64,000 nucleotides of DNA from Pigmentiphaga aceris (GTDB lineage Bacteria; Pseudomonadota; Gammaproteobacteria; Burkholderiales; Burkholderiaceae_B): contig NZ_CP043046.1 in NCBI RefSeq assembly GCF_008119665.1, positions 6,076,001-6,140,000 of the forward strand, written 5' to 3'. Each line of letters starts with the position of its first letter. Position 1 is the first letter of the stretch. This document shows positions 18,363-27,525 of this stretch, in pieces. The notes beneath the pieces were generated by a model that had not been told where the DNA came from, made no database searches, and saw only the letters and a program-made list of their open reading frames with translations. A program made the translations under genes and the position numbers.

Positions 18363-21300
18363 ATGCCGTCCTTCGATAGCTTGTTCGTAGGCACTCACGA
18401 CACCACGCCATTCATGCCCAGCAGCCACGATCCGTGGCTGGTGGCGCTGTCGATTTTCCTGGCGATTTTCGCGTCAACCATGGCCTTGCAGGTGGCCGGG
18501 GTGGCGCGCGAGACCGCGAACTACTTCTATAAACAGGTGGCCCTGGCCAGCGGGTCGATGGCGCTGGGCTGTGGTGTGTGGGCCATGCACTTCGTCGGCA
18601 TGCTGGCGTTCGAACTGTGCACGCCGGTCAGCTATGACTATTCACAGACCCTGCTGTCGATGCTGCCAAGCCTGGGCGCATCGTGGGTCACCTTGTGGAT
18701 TCTGTCGCGGCCCAGCATCACAACGTCGCAACTGGTGATCGGCGGCGTGCTGGTTGGCGGCGGCATTGCCGCCATGCACTACAGCGGCATGGCCGCCATG
18801 CGCATGGCACCGTCGTTGCGTTACGACGTGGTCTGGTTCCTGATTTCAGCGGCGGTCGCCGTATCGCTGGCGATTCTGGCGCTGTGGATCCGCTTTGGCC
18901 TGGCACGCACCAACAACAACTGGCATGGTGTGATCGCGGGCGGCGTGGTGATGGGCTTTGCGATTGCCGGCATGCACTACACCGGCATGATGGCCGCGCG
19001 CTTCGTTGGCACGCCTGTCACCGACGGCACGATGGCATCCAGTTCAGCCACCTTCATCTCGCTGGCGGTGGCGCTGATCAGCGTGGCGCTGACGATTCTG
19101 GTGCTGGCGGTCAACACCTTGCTGCGCTATCGCCAGTTGCTGGCCCAGATGCGCGCCAGCGAATCGCGCCTGCGCGCCATTGTCGATACCGCCGCCGACG
19201 GCCTGGTCACCATGGACTCACGCGGCAACATCGTATCGATCAACCCGTCGGCGGAAGCCTTGTTCGGCTGGCGCGGCGACGAACTGGTCGGGCGCAACGG
19301 CGAAATCCTGCTGCATGGCGAGTACGGCGCCAGCTACAACGACCTGCTTCGGCAATATCTGGCGGGGGGTTCCAGCCAGGTGCTGGGCATGGGCCGTGAA
19401 GTCGTCGGCCGGCGCAAGGACGGCAGCCTGGTGCCGATCCGGCTGGCCATCGGCGAGGTCAAGATTCGCAATCAACAGTCGCTCTTCGTCGCGTTCATTA
19501 CCGACATCAGTGAACGCAAGGGCATGGAAAAGACGCTGCGGGATCGCGAACAGCAATACCGTTCGCTGATTCTGAACATTCCCGGCGCGGTCTATCGCTG
19601 CCTGCCTGAATCACCGTGGCAGACCCTGTTCATGAGCGAACAGGTAGAGACACTGACGGGATGGCGCGCGGAGGAATTCATGGATGGCCAGGTATCCCAG
19701 GCGGCCTTGATTCACCCGGACGATATCGAACGTGTCACCCAGGAAGTGCGGGCAGCCTTCAGCCAGGGCCTGAGTTTTGTCGTGGAATATCGCCTGATGC
19801 ATCGCGACGGCAATATCCGCTGGATCTGGGGCAGCGGCACGGCCGTGACGGATGCCGACGGCAAGCTGGAATGGGTCGACGGCATGATGCTCGACATCAG
19901 CGAACGCCGCGTCATGGAAGAAGACCTGCGCGACGCCAAGACCCGGGCGGAAGAAGCGGCGGCCGCCAAGGGCGCGTTCCTGGCCAACATGAGCCATGAA
20001 ATCCGCACGCCCATGAACGCCATCATCGGGTTCACCGAATTGCTGCTGGGCGGTCACCTGGAAGTGCAGCAACGGCGACATCTGGGCACCGTGCGCCATT
20101 CGGCGCGCTCGCTGCTCGGCTTGCTGAATGACATCCTGGATACCGCCAAGCTGGAAAAAGGGGCGTTCGAGCTCGATGTCATCGATTTTTCGCTGCTGGA
20201 ACTGTGCCGCCAGATCACGGCCTCCCTGCGCCTGAGCGCCGAGTCCAAGGGCTTGCAGCTGGCGCTGGATTATCACCCCGCGCTCAGCCCGTTCTTCAAG
20301 GGCGACCCGCTGCGGATTCAGCAGATCATCACCAATCTGCTGGGCAATGCGATCAAGTTCACCGATCGTGGCTGGGTTCGCCTGGAAGTGCTCAGCAGCC
20401 ACGGCCAGGTCAACATCCGCGTGAGCGACACCGGTGTCGGCATTGCTGCCGACCGTCTGGACCGGATCTTCGCCCCGTTTGCTCAAGCCGATGCGTCGAT
20501 GAGCCGCCGTTTTGGCGGCACCGGCCTGGGCACCACCATTGCCCGCCAGCTGACCGAATTGATGGGCGGCCAGATTCAGGTGGAAAGCCAGGTAGGCGTG
20601 GGCAGCGTGTTCCAGGTGCTGCTGCCGCTGGAAGCCGGCAAACCCGTGATCGAACGGCCGGTCATGACTCAGCAACCTTTGCCGACGCTGCGCATTCTGG
20701 TCGCTGACGACGTGCCGCAGAATCTGGAACTGCTGTCACTGGCGCTGAGCAAGGCGGGCCATCGTGTCACCACTGCGCGCGATGGCGCGGAAGCGGTCAC
20801 CTTGTTCCTGGCCGACAGCTTCGACGTAGTGTTGATGGACGTGCAGATGCCCGGCACCGATGGCCTGGAAGCCACGCGCCAGATCCGTCGCGCGGAAATG
20901 CAGCGCGGTGTGCCGGCCACGCCGATCATTGCGCTGACCGCCAGCGTGATGGAAGAAGACCGCCGTGCCGCGCGCGAGGCCGGCATGGACGGCTTCACGC
21001 CCAAACCGGTGGAGTTGCCGCGCCTGTTGAACGAAATCGCCCAGGTGGTTGGCGTGGTCTTCGAGCGTCACGCCGAAAACCCGCTGACGCGCCCGGCGGA
21101 ACAGCCCAACCTGGCCATCGACTGGACCCGGGGCCTGGAGCTGTGGGGCGATTCACATGCCTTCGAGCAGACCTTGCGCCGTTTCTGTGATGAATATGGC
21201 GACGTATCTGCCCTGTTCACCCCCATGCTCGATCGCAGTGAATTCACCGAAGGATCGATGCGTGTGCACCGCTTGCGCGGTGCCGCCGCCAACTTGATGC

Positions 21301-21707
21301 TGCCGCGCGTGGCCGCCGTGGCGCTGGTGCTTGAACAGGCCTTCCGCAGCCGTGACGAAGTGGGGGTGCGCACCGCCATCGATGGCCTGACCACAGAGAT
21401 CGCTGCGGTCCGGGCCGCCAGCGCCTTGCACCATCACGACACGCCGATCGCAACTGGTGGCATCGACCGCCCGGGGCTGGTGCGCCATTGCATGGAAGCA
21501 CTGAACGCCCTGCGCCACGGCGAACTGGTGGAATCTGCGCTGCAGGCCATCGAACTGGGACTGGAAGGCCTGGGGCGTACGGAAACCCTGGCCCGCCTCC
21601 ATGCGAGCCTGGCCGGCTTCGATCTGGTCGACGCCACCCTGATCATCGAAGCACTGCTGAAAGAGCTCGAACCGGAAACTGCCGAGGACGGTTATGCAAG
21701 CGCTTAA
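18363..21707 (+). CDS. Hybrid sensor histidine kinase: MHYT sensor, two PAS, HisKA, HATPase, receiver, Hpt
   Basis: A 1114-residue membrane kinase. Residues 25-260 form an MHYT domain with its three motifs MHFVGM (75-80), MHYSGM (138-143) and MHYTGM (204-209). This fold is proposed to bind copper and sense O2, CO or NO. Two PAS domains follow (about 265-390 and 405-520), then HisKA with H545 in SHEIRTPMNA. The ATPase domain has NAIKFTDRG and GGTGLGT, the receiver has D826 in LMDVQMP, and a C-terminal Hpt has H969 in VHRLRGAAANL. This is a full His-Asp-His relay. The ATG at 18363 was chosen; a TTG lies 54 bases upstream. It overlaps the HD-GYP gene by 14 bases. Confidence 0.88.
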   Translation: MPSFDSLFVGTHDTTPFMPSSHDPWLVALSIFLAIFASTMALQVAGVARETANYFYKQVALASGSMALGCGVWAMHFVGMLAFELCTPVSYDYSQTLLSMLPSLGASWVTLWILSRPSITTSQLVIGGVLVGGGIAAMHYSGMAAMRMAPSLRYDVVWFLISAAVAVSLAILALWIRFGLARTNNNWHGVIAGGVVMGFAIAGMHYTGMMAARFVGTPVTDGTMASSSATFISLAVALISVALTILVLAVNTLLRYRQLLAQMRASESRLRAIVDTAADGLVTMDSRGNIVSINPSAEALFGWRGDELVGRNGEILLHGEYGASYNDLLRQYLAGGSSQVLGMGREVVGRRKDGSLVPIRLAIGEVKIRNQQSLFVAFITDISERKGMEKTLRDREQQYRSLILNIPGAVYRCLPESPWQTLFMSEQVETLTGWRAEEFMDGQVSQAALIHPDDIERVTQEVRAAFSQGLSFVVEYRLMHRDGNIRWIWGSGTAVTDADGKLEWVDGMMLDISERRVMEEDLRDAKTRAEEAAAAKGAFLANMSHEIRTPMNAIIGFTELLLGGHLEVQQRRHLGTVRHSARSLLGLLNDILDTAKLEKGAFELDVIDFSLLELCRQITASLRLSAESKGLQLALDYHPALSPFFKGDPLRIQQIITNLLGNAIKFTDRGWVRLEVLSSHGQVNIRVSDTGVGIAADRLDRIFAPFAQADASMSRRFGGTGLGTTIARQLTELMGGQIQVESQVGVGSVFQVLLPLEAGKPVIERPVMTQQPLPTLRILVADDVPQNLELLSLALSKAGHRVTTARDGAEAVTLFLADSFDVVLMDVQMPGTDGLEATRQIRRAEMQRGVPATPIIALTASVMEEDRRAAREAGMDGFTPKPVELPRLLNEIAQVVGVVFERHAENPLTRPAEQPNLAIDWTRGLELWGDSHAFEQTLRRFCDEYGDVSALFTPMLDRSEFTEGSMRVHRLRGAAANLMLPRVAAVALVLEQAFRSRDEVGVRTAIDGLTTEIAAVRAASALHHHDTPIATGGIDRPGLVRHCMEALNALRHGELVESALQAIELGLEGLGRTETLARLHASLAGFDLVDATLIIEALLKELEPETAEDGYASA

Positions 21708-22737
21708 GGACTCCCGGCCCAAACTGCTGCTGGTCGACGACGAACCGACCAACCTGCAGGTCTTGCGCCACATCCTGCGAGACGATTACCGCCTGCTGTT
21801 CGCCAAGGACGGCATGACGGCGCTGGAACTGGCGCGCAACGAGCATCCCTCGTTGATCCTGCTCGACATCATGATGCCGGACATGACGGGCTACGAGGTC
21901 TGCAAGACCCTGAAGCTGTCGCCGGAAACCCGCGACATTCCGGTGATCTTCGTCACCGCGCTGGCCGACATGAATGACGAGGCCGAAGGGTTTGCCGTCG
22001 GCGGCGTCGACTATCTGACCAAACCCGTCAGCGCGCTGATCGTGAAGGCGCGCGTGCGCACCCACCTGTCGCTGGTGACCGTTGATGAACTGCGCCAGAG
22101 CCGTCTGCTGATTGTCCAGCGCCTGGGCCTGGCTGCCGAATACAAAGACAACGAAACCGGCCTGCACGTCATTCGCATGAGCCATTACGCGCAGGTGCTG
22201 GGACGGGCAGCCGGCCTGACCGAGCGCGAAGCCGAAGACCTGCTGCACGCAGCCCCCATGCACGACGTGGGCAAGATCGGCATCCCCGACGCCATTCTGA
22301 AAAAACCGGGCAAGCTGGACCCCGAGGAATGGGCGGTCATGCAGCAGCATTCGTCGATCGGTGCCGACATCATCGGTGAACACAAGAACGGGCTGCTGAA
22401 GATGGCCCACACGATCGCCTTGCACCACCACGAGAAGTGGGATGGCACGGGCTATCCGAATGGCTTGCGTGGCGAAGCGATTCCGCTGATTGCCCGCATT
22501 GTCGCCATCGTGGACGTATTCGACGCCTTGAGCAGCGAGCGCCCCTACAAACGGGCCTGGCCGCTGGAAGACACCCTTGCCCTGCTGCGTCGTGACAGCG
22601 GCACCCATTTCGATCCGAACCTGGTCACCCTGTTCCTGGATGTGCTGCCGGCCATTCTGGAAATTCAGGCCAAATGGCCTGAAGGTTCAGTCGCGGCTCC
22701 TCTTTCCTCGGTCCCCCATGTTCAACACCCAGCTTAA
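21694..22737 (+). CDS. Response regulator with HD-GYP domain (probable c-di-GMP phosphodiesterase)
   Basis: A 347-residue protein. Residues 9-125 are a receiver with the phospho-acceptor Asp in [13 protein letters not shown] and Lys in YLTKP. Residues 140-330 are an HD-GYP domain with [10 protein letters not shown] and [12 protein letters not shown], so both the metal-binding HD and the GYP loop are intact, as in RpfG. The gene overlaps the kinase gene, and the Hpt of that kinase is its natural phosphodonor. Active HD-GYP proteins hydrolyse c-di-GMP and so favour motility over biofilm. It overlaps the next gene by 20 bases. Confidence 0.9.
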   Translation: MQALKDSRPKLLLVDDEPTNLQVLRHILRDDYRLLFAKDGMTALELARNEHPSLILLDIMMPDMTGYEVCKTLKLSPETRDIPVIFVTALADMNDEAEGFAVGGVDYLTKPVSALIVKARVRTHLSLVTVDELRQSRLLIVQRLGLAAEYKDNETGLHVIRMSHYAQVLGRAAGLTEREAEDLLHAAPMHDVGKIGIPDAILKKPGKLDPEEWAVMQQHSSIGADIIGEHKNGLLKMAHTIALHHHEKWDGTGYPNGLRGEAIPLIARIVAIVDVFDALSSERPYKRAWPLEDTLALLRRDSGTHFDPNLVTLFLDVLPAILEIQAKWPEGSVAAPLSSVPHVQHPA

Positions 22738-24034
22738 GTCCACGCTGCTCGCCACCCAGACCAGAAACGCTGCACTCGAAGCGTCGCTGGATGCGGTGAG
22801 CAATACGATGGCCATGATCGAGTTTGCGCCTGACGGCACGATTCTCGACGCCAACAGCCTGTTCCTGGACGTGATGGGCTACACCTTGCCCGAAGTGCAA
22901 GGCCATCACCACCGGATGCTGTGTGAAACCAGCTACACCAGCAGCGCCGCCTATACGGACTTCTGGCGTCGCCTGGCGGCGGGTGAAAGCTTCAGCGACC
23001 AGTTCATGCGCCTGGCCAAAAACGGCAGCGAACGGTGGCTGGAAGCGAGCTACATGCCGGTGCGGGATGCCGAGGGACGCATCACACGCATTGAAAAGAT
23101 CGCCACCGACATCACCCGGCGGGTGCGCGAGGCCGACAAACAAGCCAGCCTGGGCAATGCGATCAACCGTTCACTGGCGATGATCGAATTTGACCTGCAA
23201 GGCCATGTGCTGGAAGCCAACGACAACTTCCTGAGCACCATGGGCTACCGGCTGGACGAGATCGTCGGCAAACATCACCGCATGTTCTGTGAAGCTAGCG
23301 AGGCCGACAGCGCGCCCTACCGCGCCTTCTGGGCACAGCTCAATCGCGGCGAATTCGTGGCGGGCCGCTTCAAGCGCCTGGACCGGTCGGGCAAGACGGT
23401 GTGGCTGCGGGCAACCTACAACCCCTTGTTCGACGCCAAGGACCGCCTGTATGGCGTGATCAAACTCGCCACCGACGTGACCGAGCAGACCTTGCAGCGC
23501 GAAGCCGAATCCCAGGCCGCGCTGCTGGCGTATGTGACCGCCCAGCAAACCGACAAGATCGCCCAGCAGGGCAGCACTGTCGTGCAGCAGACGGTCAGCG
23601 TGGTGCAAGGGATTGCCGATGAACTGCAGGGCATGGCGCAGAACATCAGCGCGCTGAGCGAGCAGTCGGACCGCATCAGCGCCATCGTGCAGAGCATTCG
23701 CGGCATTGCCGACCAGACCAACTTGCTGGCACTCAATGCCGCGATTGAAGCAGCGCGGGCCGGCGAACACGGTCGCGGCTTTGCGGTGGTGGCCGACGAA
23801 GTTCGCAACCTGGCCGCGCGCACCAGCCAGGCAACAGTCGAGATCGTGGACGTCGTCAAACAAAACCATGCGCTTGCCCAGCAGGCCGTGGCCCGCATGC
23901 AGGTCACCCGCGACAAGGCAGCCGAGGGCGTGGGCCTGGCCACCGATGCCGGTGGCGTGATCATGGAAATCCACGACGGGGCGCAGAAGGTGGTGTCGGC
24001 AATCGGGCAGTTTTCCGACACGCTGAAAGAATAG
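22718..24034 (+). CDS. Soluble methyl-accepting chemotaxis transducer with two PAS domains (BdlA-like)
   Basis: A 438-residue protein with no signal peptide or membrane segment. Two related PAS domains (about residues 25-145 and 150-270) share the motif HHRMLC/HHRMFC and a DIT/DVT end. They are followed by a transducer domain with the conserved hairpin [20 protein letters not shown] and [12 protein letters not shown]. The size and layout match BdlA, the biofilm-dispersal protein of Pseudomonas. The start inside the end of the HD-GYP gene implies coupled expression with the kinase and phosphodiesterase. No CheR-docking pentapeptide is present. Confidence 0.85.
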   Translation: MFNTQLKSTLLATQTRNAALEASLDAVSNTMAMIEFAPDGTILDANSLFLDVMGYTLPEVQGHHHRMLCETSYTSSAAYTDFWRRLAAGESFSDQFMRLAKNGSERWLEASYMPVRDAEGRITRIEKIATDITRRVREADKQASLGNAINRSLAMIEFDLQGHVLEANDNFLSTMGYRLDEIVGKHHRMFCEASEADSAPYRAFWAQLNRGEFVAGRFKRLDRSGKTVWLRATYNPLFDAKDRLYGVIKLATDVTEQTLQREAESQAALLAYVTAQQTDKIAQQGSTVVQQTVSVVQGIADELQGMAQNISALSEQSDRISAIVQSIRGIADQTNLLALNAAIEAARAGEHGRGFAVVADEVRNLAARTSQATVEIVDVVKQNHALAQQAVARMQVTRDKAAEGVGLATDAGGVIMEIHDGAQKVVSAIGQFSDTLKE

Positions 24035-24100
24035 GTGCGAAAGAATAGGTGCGGAAGGGATAGCGCGCCTGGAACAGGCGCGATGTCAGCACCAGAAAGC

Positions 24101-24124
24101 AAAAAACCACCGTGAAGGTGGTTT
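24101..24124 (-). terminator. Intrinsic terminator for tRNA-Arg
   Basis: Read on the minus strand, AAACCACC and GGTGGTTT form a stem around TTCAC, ending in a run of six T. It lies about 40 bases after the tRNA 3' end. Confidence 0.7.
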
Positions 24125-24160
24125 GCGTCGTAGTGCGGTTTTCTTACATGCATCTTTCGA

Positions 24161-24236
24161 TGGCGCGCCCGGCTGGGATCGAACCAGCAACCCCTGCCTT
24201 CGGAGGGCAGTACTCTATCCATTGAGCTACGGGCGC
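24161..24236 (-). tRNA. tRNA-Arg (anticodon CCG)
   Basis: The minus strand folds as a cloverleaf. The acceptor GCGCCCG pairs with CGGGCGC, followed by discriminator G and an encoded CCA. The D-arm is AGCTCAATGGATAGAGT. The anticodon stem CTGCC/GGCAG encloses the loop CTCCGAA, giving anticodon CCG, which reads CGG. The T-loop is GGTTCGATCCC. Total length is 76 nt including CCA. Confidence 0.96.
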
Positions 24237-24561
24237 ATCTGTACTGCTGGGTATTGCTGCACGGGGTATCGCTACACGTCGTGCTACTACGGCCTTGCCT
24301 GCTTTTCACTGCCGTTTTTTTACTACTCAGTGCCCACCTATATTGCACAGATTTGATCTGGCGCAAACAGGTGAAAACCACATGCTGAGTAGCCCGCAAG
24401 GATACCGCTTTTGGCCCTTCCCGTCCATCGACCACGCGGGCTTTGCCGCTATACTTGACCGGCTTCGTGGCGACACGAAACGATTCCGGCTGAATTGCAA
24501 GCATACCCCGCAACGCCAGGCACCCCGCCGATGTAAGCCGGTCGACCTACAGGATTTGGCA
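24237..24561. other. Intergenic stretch between tRNA-Arg and the cytochrome gene
   Basis: About 325 bases without a convincing gene. A TATACT hexamer at 24450-24455 could be the -10 element of the cytochrome gene, but no good -35 was seen at the right distance. The AT-rich 24305-24350 part probably holds the tRNA promoter on the other strand. Confidence 0.3.
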
Positions 24562-25128
24562 ATGAGCAACGTGCAGCAAACTCACTCGGAAGACCACGAA
24601 TCGCCCATCCGGACACCCAAGCAATTGGCAGTGGTTGTCCTGCTGTCATTTGTGGTTCCGATCGTGGTCATCATCTTGCTGGTCAAGTTCGTGACCGCCG
24701 GAAATAGCGTTGGGGCGGGCTCGGACAGCCTGACGGAAGAATCGGTCGCCAACCGCCTGCGCCCGGTGGCCGGCTTCGAGCTGCGCGATGCCAACGCACC
24801 GCGCGTGTTCCAAAGCGGCGAAGCCGTCTACAAAGCCGTCTGTGCCACCTGTCATGCCGCCGGCGTCGCCGGCGCGCCGAAACTCGGTGATGCGGGCGTC
24901 TGGGCTCCGCGCATTGCCGAAGGCTTCGACACCATGGTCAGCATCGCCATCAAGGGCAAGGGTGCCATGCCCCCGAAGGGTGGCAACCCCGACCTCGACG
25001 ACATCGAAATCGCACGCGCCGTGGCCTACATGGCCAACGGCTCCGGTGGCAAGTTCGAAGAACCTGCCGCCCCGGCCCCGGCCGCAGCGCCCGCAGCAGA
25101 AGGTGCGGCACCGGCTGCGGCCAAGTAA
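24562..25128 (+). CDS. Membrane-anchored class I cytochrome c (cytochrome c5-like)
   Basis: A 188-residue protein with a cytoplasmic N-terminus and one membrane anchor (about residues 22-45, VVVLLSFVVPIVVIILL). A single cytochrome c domain with the haem motif CATCH (about residue 100) and a distal Met in KGKGAMPPKGG follows. The C-terminal 20 residues are a Pro/Ala tail. An AGGA site at 24551-24554 precedes the ATG. It likely shuttles electrons in the periplasm to a terminal oxidase; the partner is not shown. Confidence 0.88.
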   Translation: MSNVQQTHSEDHESPIRTPKQLAVVVLLSFVVPIVVIILLVKFVTAGNSVGAGSDSLTEESVANRLRPVAGFELRDANAPRVFQSGEAVYKAVCATCHAAGVAGAPKLGDAGVWAPRIAEGFDTMVSIAIKGKGAMPPKGGNPDLDDIEIARAVAYMANGSGGKFEEPAAPAPAAAPAAEGAAPAAAK

Positions 25129-25187
25129 TCGATTCGTTCAAGCGGTGTCAGCCGCTTGAACATCGCCAAACACGCCGAAAGATGTGA

Positions 25188-25232
25188 AAAATCCCCTGGT
25201 GATCTCTGATCACCAGGGGATTTTGCGTTTTT
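25188..25232. terminator. Strong bidirectional terminator between the cytochrome and rep genes
   Basis: AATCCCCTGGTGATC and its perfect complement form a long stem around TCT, with T-rich tracts on the right and A-rich tracts on the left. It can end transcripts from both convergent genes. Confidence 0.85.
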
Positions 25233-25289
25233 AGCTACATAACAAGGCAGCCAGCCTTCCAGCTGGCCGCGACCCCTACCTGACAACCC

Positions 25290-27425
25290 CTAGGTTTTCT
25301 TCAGCAATCCCTTCAGCCTGGCCATGCGTTCGCGCGGGCTGAGCGTGGGTTCGGTATCCACGATCTTGTCGGTATCCAGGCCCATTTCCTCAATGAAACG
25401 CGAAGGCTCCCGCGCCACGTCTTCCCGCGCGCGACGACGCTTGCGGCACCAGGTCACGTTCAGGCTGCGCTGGGCGCGTGTGATGCCCACATACATCAGG
25501 CGGCGCTCTTCCTGCACCCGCGACGCAAGCGATTCGGCTGCCTTGGCGGGGTCACCATCTTCATCGTCCTTGCCCAGGTGCGGCATCAAGCCTTCCTCGC
25601 AGCCCACCAGGTACACGTGCGGGTACTCCAGCCCTTTGGACGCATGCAGCGTGGACATGCGCACCGCATCCGGGGCTTCTTCCTCGTTCTTTTCCAGCAT
25701 GGTGACCAGCGCCACGTGCTGCACCAGGTCAACCAGCGACAGCCCGTCTTCTTCTGCCTTGCGGCCCAGCCACCCGATCAGTTCCAGCACGTTCTGCCAC
25801 CGGGTCTGCGCAGTGCGCTCTTCACCGCTGTCATACAGAAAACGCTCGTAGCCGATCGCACTCAGCAAGTCGCTGATGATCGGGCCTGCCGGTTCGGCCG
25901 GAGCCGGCGGCTCTTTGTTGGCAGCGCCACGCCCGGCACGCCACTGCATGCGATGCATGAATTCACCGAATTCGCGCAGCGGCGTCAGTTGTCGCGGCGC
26001 CAGGCGCTGGGCCAGGCCTTCCTCGAACACCGCCGCCAGCAACGGAATTTCGCGTTCCCCGGCGTAGGTGCCCAGCACGTCCAGCGTGGCTTGGCCCACG
26101 CCACGTTTCGGCGTGGTGATGGCGCGGATGAAGGCCGGGTCGTCCTCGTCATTGGCGATCAGCCGCAGGTACGACAGCACGTCGCGGATTTCGGCCTTGT
26201 CGAAGAAGCTCTGCCCGCCCGACAGCAGATAGGGAATCTTCATGTTGCGCAGCGATTGCTCGATCACCCGCGCCTGATGATTGCTGCGATACAGGATCGC
26301 GAAGTCTTTCCACTGCGCCTGGTAATCGAACCGGGCGGCCGAGATGCGCACGCACACCGACTCGGCTTCGGCTTCGTCGTTTTCCATCGGGATGATCTTG
26401 ATCGGGTCCCCTGCCCCCAGGTCGGACCACAGCTTCTTCTCGAACAGCTTGGGGTTCTTCTCGATCACCCGGTTGGCGGCAGCCAGAATGCGCTGCACCG
26501 ACCGGTAGTTCTGTTCAAGCTTGATGACTTTCAGGCTTGGGTAGTCGGTCGTCAGCTTGGCCAGGTTTTCCACCGTGGCACCGCGCCAGGCGTAAATCGC
26601 CTGGTCGTCGTCGCCCACCGCCGTGAACATGGCACGCACGCCGGTCAGCAACTGCACCAGACGGTACTGGCAGGCGTTGGTGTCCTGATATTCGTCCACC
26701 AGCAGATAACGCAGGCGCGACTGCCAGCGCTCACGCGCCTCGGCGTCGCGTTCCAGCAGCTGCGTGGGCATGCGTATCAGGTCGTCGAAGTCGACGGCCT
26801 GATACGCCTTCAAGGTGGCGTTGTAGCTGCGATAGGCGCGTGCGGCCTCGGCTTCCGCCGCGGTAGCGGCGATTTTTTCGGCCTCTTCCGGGTCGATCAG
26901 CGAGTTCTTCCACAAAGAAATCGTGCTTTGCACCTGGCGCAGCCGACCCTTGTCGGTGGTGGCGATCAGGTCTTGCACGATCGCCATCGCGTCTGACGAA
27001 TCCAGAATCGAAAACTGCGGTTTCAGCCCGACCTTGCGCGCTTCTTCGCGCAACATGCGCACACCCAGCGAGTGGAAAGTGCTGATGGTCAGTCCCTTGA
27101 TCAGCTCCTTGCTGGCGATCTTGCGCACCCGCTCGTCCATTTCACGGGCAGCCTTGTTGGTGAAGGTCAGCGCCGCGACGTTGCGTGCGTGATAACCACA
27201 GTCACGCACCAGATACGCGATTTTCTGGGTGATCACGCGGGTTTTACCGCTACCGGCACCGGCCAGCACCAGACACGGGCCATCCAGATAGCGCACGCCC
27301 TCACGCTGGGCATCGTTCATGCCGGCATCAAGTGGCACGGGGCTGGGGACTGGGGCCGTGCCGTCCGCGCGTGCATCGGCGCGCGCCAACGCGCGCGAGG
27401 CGAAGGTGGGGCGTTCATCACTCAT
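25290..27425 (-). CDS. rep: ATP-dependent DNA helicase of the Rep/UvrD family
   Basis: A 711-residue superfamily 1A 3'-5' helicase. Walker A is in LAGAGSGKTR (about residue 54), motif II is in LVDEYQDTN, motif III is GDDDQAIYAWRGA, and the later motifs LEQNYRS, MSTLHASKGLEYPHVY and EERRLMYVGITRA are intact. The size and body resemble Rep, which helps replication forks past blocks, more than UvrD. The first 35 residues (Ala/Arg/Pro-rich) are extra; M36 is an alternative start. It lies next to priA, another replication restart gene. Confidence 0.88.
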   Translation of the reverse strand: MSDERPTFASRALARADARADGTAPVPSPVPLDAGMNDAQREGVRYLDGPCLVLAGAGSGKTRVITQKIAYLVRDCGYHARNVAALTFTNKAAREMDERVRKIASKELIKGLTISTFHSLGVRMLREEARKVGLKPQFSILDSSDAMAIVQDLIATTDKGRLRQVQSTISLWKNSLIDPEEAEKIAATAAEAEAARAYRSYNATLKAYQAVDFDDLIRMPTQLLERDAEARERWQSRLRYLLVDEYQDTNACQYRLVQLLTGVRAMFTAVGDDDQAIYAWRGATVENLAKLTTDYPSLKVIKLEQNYRSVQRILAAANRVIEKNPKLFEKKLWSDLGAGDPIKIIPMENDEAEAESVCVRISAARFDYQAQWKDFAILYRSNHQARVIEQSLRNMKIPYLLSGGQSFFDKAEIRDVLSYLRLIANDEDDPAFIRAITTPKRGVGQATLDVLGTYAGEREIPLLAAVFEEGLAQRLAPRQLTPLREFGEFMHRMQWRAGRGAANKEPPAPAEPAGPIISDLLSAIGYERFLYDSGEERTAQTRWQNVLELIGWLGRKAEEDGLSLVDLVQHVALVTMLEKNEEEAPDAVRMSTLHASKGLEYPHVYLVGCEEGLMPHLGKDDEDGDPAKAAESLASRVQEERRLMYVGITRAQRSLNVTWCRKRRRAREDVAREPSRFIEEMGLDTDKIVDTEPTLSPRERMARLKGLLKKT

Positions 27426-27525
27426 TTTGCGGTCCTACCGGTTGCACACCCGATTGCACACTCCCACTCCACCCCCACAGGCGCGAACCCGGACGCTGCT
27501 CAGTCATGCACGGCACATTCATGCG

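Noticed and set aside
24063..24082. Hairpin CGCGCCT/AGGCGCG after the chemotaxis gene as an intrinsic terminator
   Set aside because: There is no T run after the stem on the plus strand.
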